NCBI GenBank assembly: GCA_903929895.1
Contig: CAIYWM010000150.1
Coordinates: 1-16,084 of the forward strand
DNA length: 16,084 nt
Origin: an uncultured Alphaproteobacteria bacterium
Lineage (GTDB): Bacteria; Pseudomonadota; Alphaproteobacteria; Reyranellales; Reyranellaceae
Direction of reading: 5' to 3'
The translations under genes were made by a program, and so were the position numbers. The first letter of the stretch is position 1. Each line of letters opens with the position of its first letter. Under the pieces are notes generated by a model. The model saw nothing but the letters and a program-made list of their open reading frames with translations, was not told the origin of the DNA and made no database searches. Positions 15,883 to 16,084 of this stretch are shown piece by piece.

Positions 15883-16084
15883 ACTCCTGATGGAAGGCGC
15901 GGTTGACGGTTGCATCTTTTAGGTGCTGGAACTTGAGGGCATCGTAGTCTCCGGATGATGCCGCCGCGATCGGGCGTGGAGTTTTAGGAGCTTTGCTCTC
16001 TGTCGTGCGCAGCGACTCCCGAAGCTTCTGGGATCTGCCGTCGGAGAAGAGGGTGGCTAACCTGTCGTCGACGGTTGCTGTCGA
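15872..16084 (-). CDS. Unidentified protein, C-terminal part (runs off the right edge)
   Basis: An open frame enters from the window edge and runs 70 codons to TGA at 15872-15874. It contains VDDRLATLFSDGRSQKLRE, a linker rich in Thr, Pro and Ala, and ends DALKFQHLKDATVNRAFHQE-YGS. Its stop lies within the first codons of the GNAT-like gene (11-base overlap if that gene starts at 15882), the kind of junction seen within operons, which supports it being real. I cannot recognise the family from the tail alone. Because it precedes a GNAT-like protein and a DevBCA-type exporter, it could belong to a biosynthetic enzyme. That is a guess from context. Confidence 0.5.
   Translation of the reverse strand, partial: STATVDDRLATLFSDGRSQKLRESLRTTESKAPKTPRPIAAASSGDYDALKFQHLKDATVNRAFHQEYGS

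Noticed and set aside
1..16084. CRISPR arrays, tRNA or rRNA genes
   Set aside because: No regularly spaced direct repeats, tRNA arm patterns or conserved rRNA segments were seen on either strand by eye.

Overview
This GC-rich window looks like a chromosomal or island segment from a Gram-negative proteobacterium. The evidence is an AsmA-family envelope protein, a HlyD/DevB adaptor with a DevC-type permease, and a degraded autotransporter beta-barrel, all of which belong to double-membrane cells. I cannot name a genus. The most striking overall property is that long intact genes alternate with fragments of genes from unrelated families, so much of the window is a graveyard of decayed or rearranged DNA.

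Layout. Positions 1-434 hold two very short plus-strand frames of unknown function; the second looks like the start of a small membrane protein. Positions ~407-1030 (minus) hold a C-terminal remnant of a type I restriction endonuclease subunit (HsdR), broken by several stops and frameshifts. Directly against it lies a nearly full-length type I Baeyer-Villiger/flavin monooxygenase (1023-2763, plus), disabled by one in-frame TAA and one single-base frameshift in a G run. Then comes a minus-strand pair, 5940->2975. The first gene is a SLC13/DASS-type transporter carrying an N-terminal cyclic-nucleotide-binding-like domain. The second, overlapping it by an ATGA junction, is a membrane-anchored ABC_sub_bind-type solute-binding protein.

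Positions ~5941-8276 are gene-poor. They contain one weak hypothetical ORF, the tail of a sensor histidine kinase (frameshifted), and a low-molecular-weight protein tyrosine phosphatase homologue whose catalytic cysteine is replaced by serine. Next is an intact 1050-residue AsmA-family gene (11429->8277, minus). Upstream of it lies a broken autotransporter barrel (~12080->11497, minus).

The right third is a tightly packed minus-strand operon that enters from the right edge: an unidentified ORF (partial), a GNAT-like protein with a degenerate acetyl-CoA loop, then a DevB-like adaptor, DevC-like permease and DevA-like ATPase, the last three joined by ATGA overlaps. The last three form a plausible tripartite exporter of the MacAB/DevBCA class.

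The best candidates for something new are the serine-for-cysteine phosphatase, the translationally coupled cyclic-nucleotide-domain transporter plus periplasmic binding protein, and the DevBCA operon with its unknown upstream partners.
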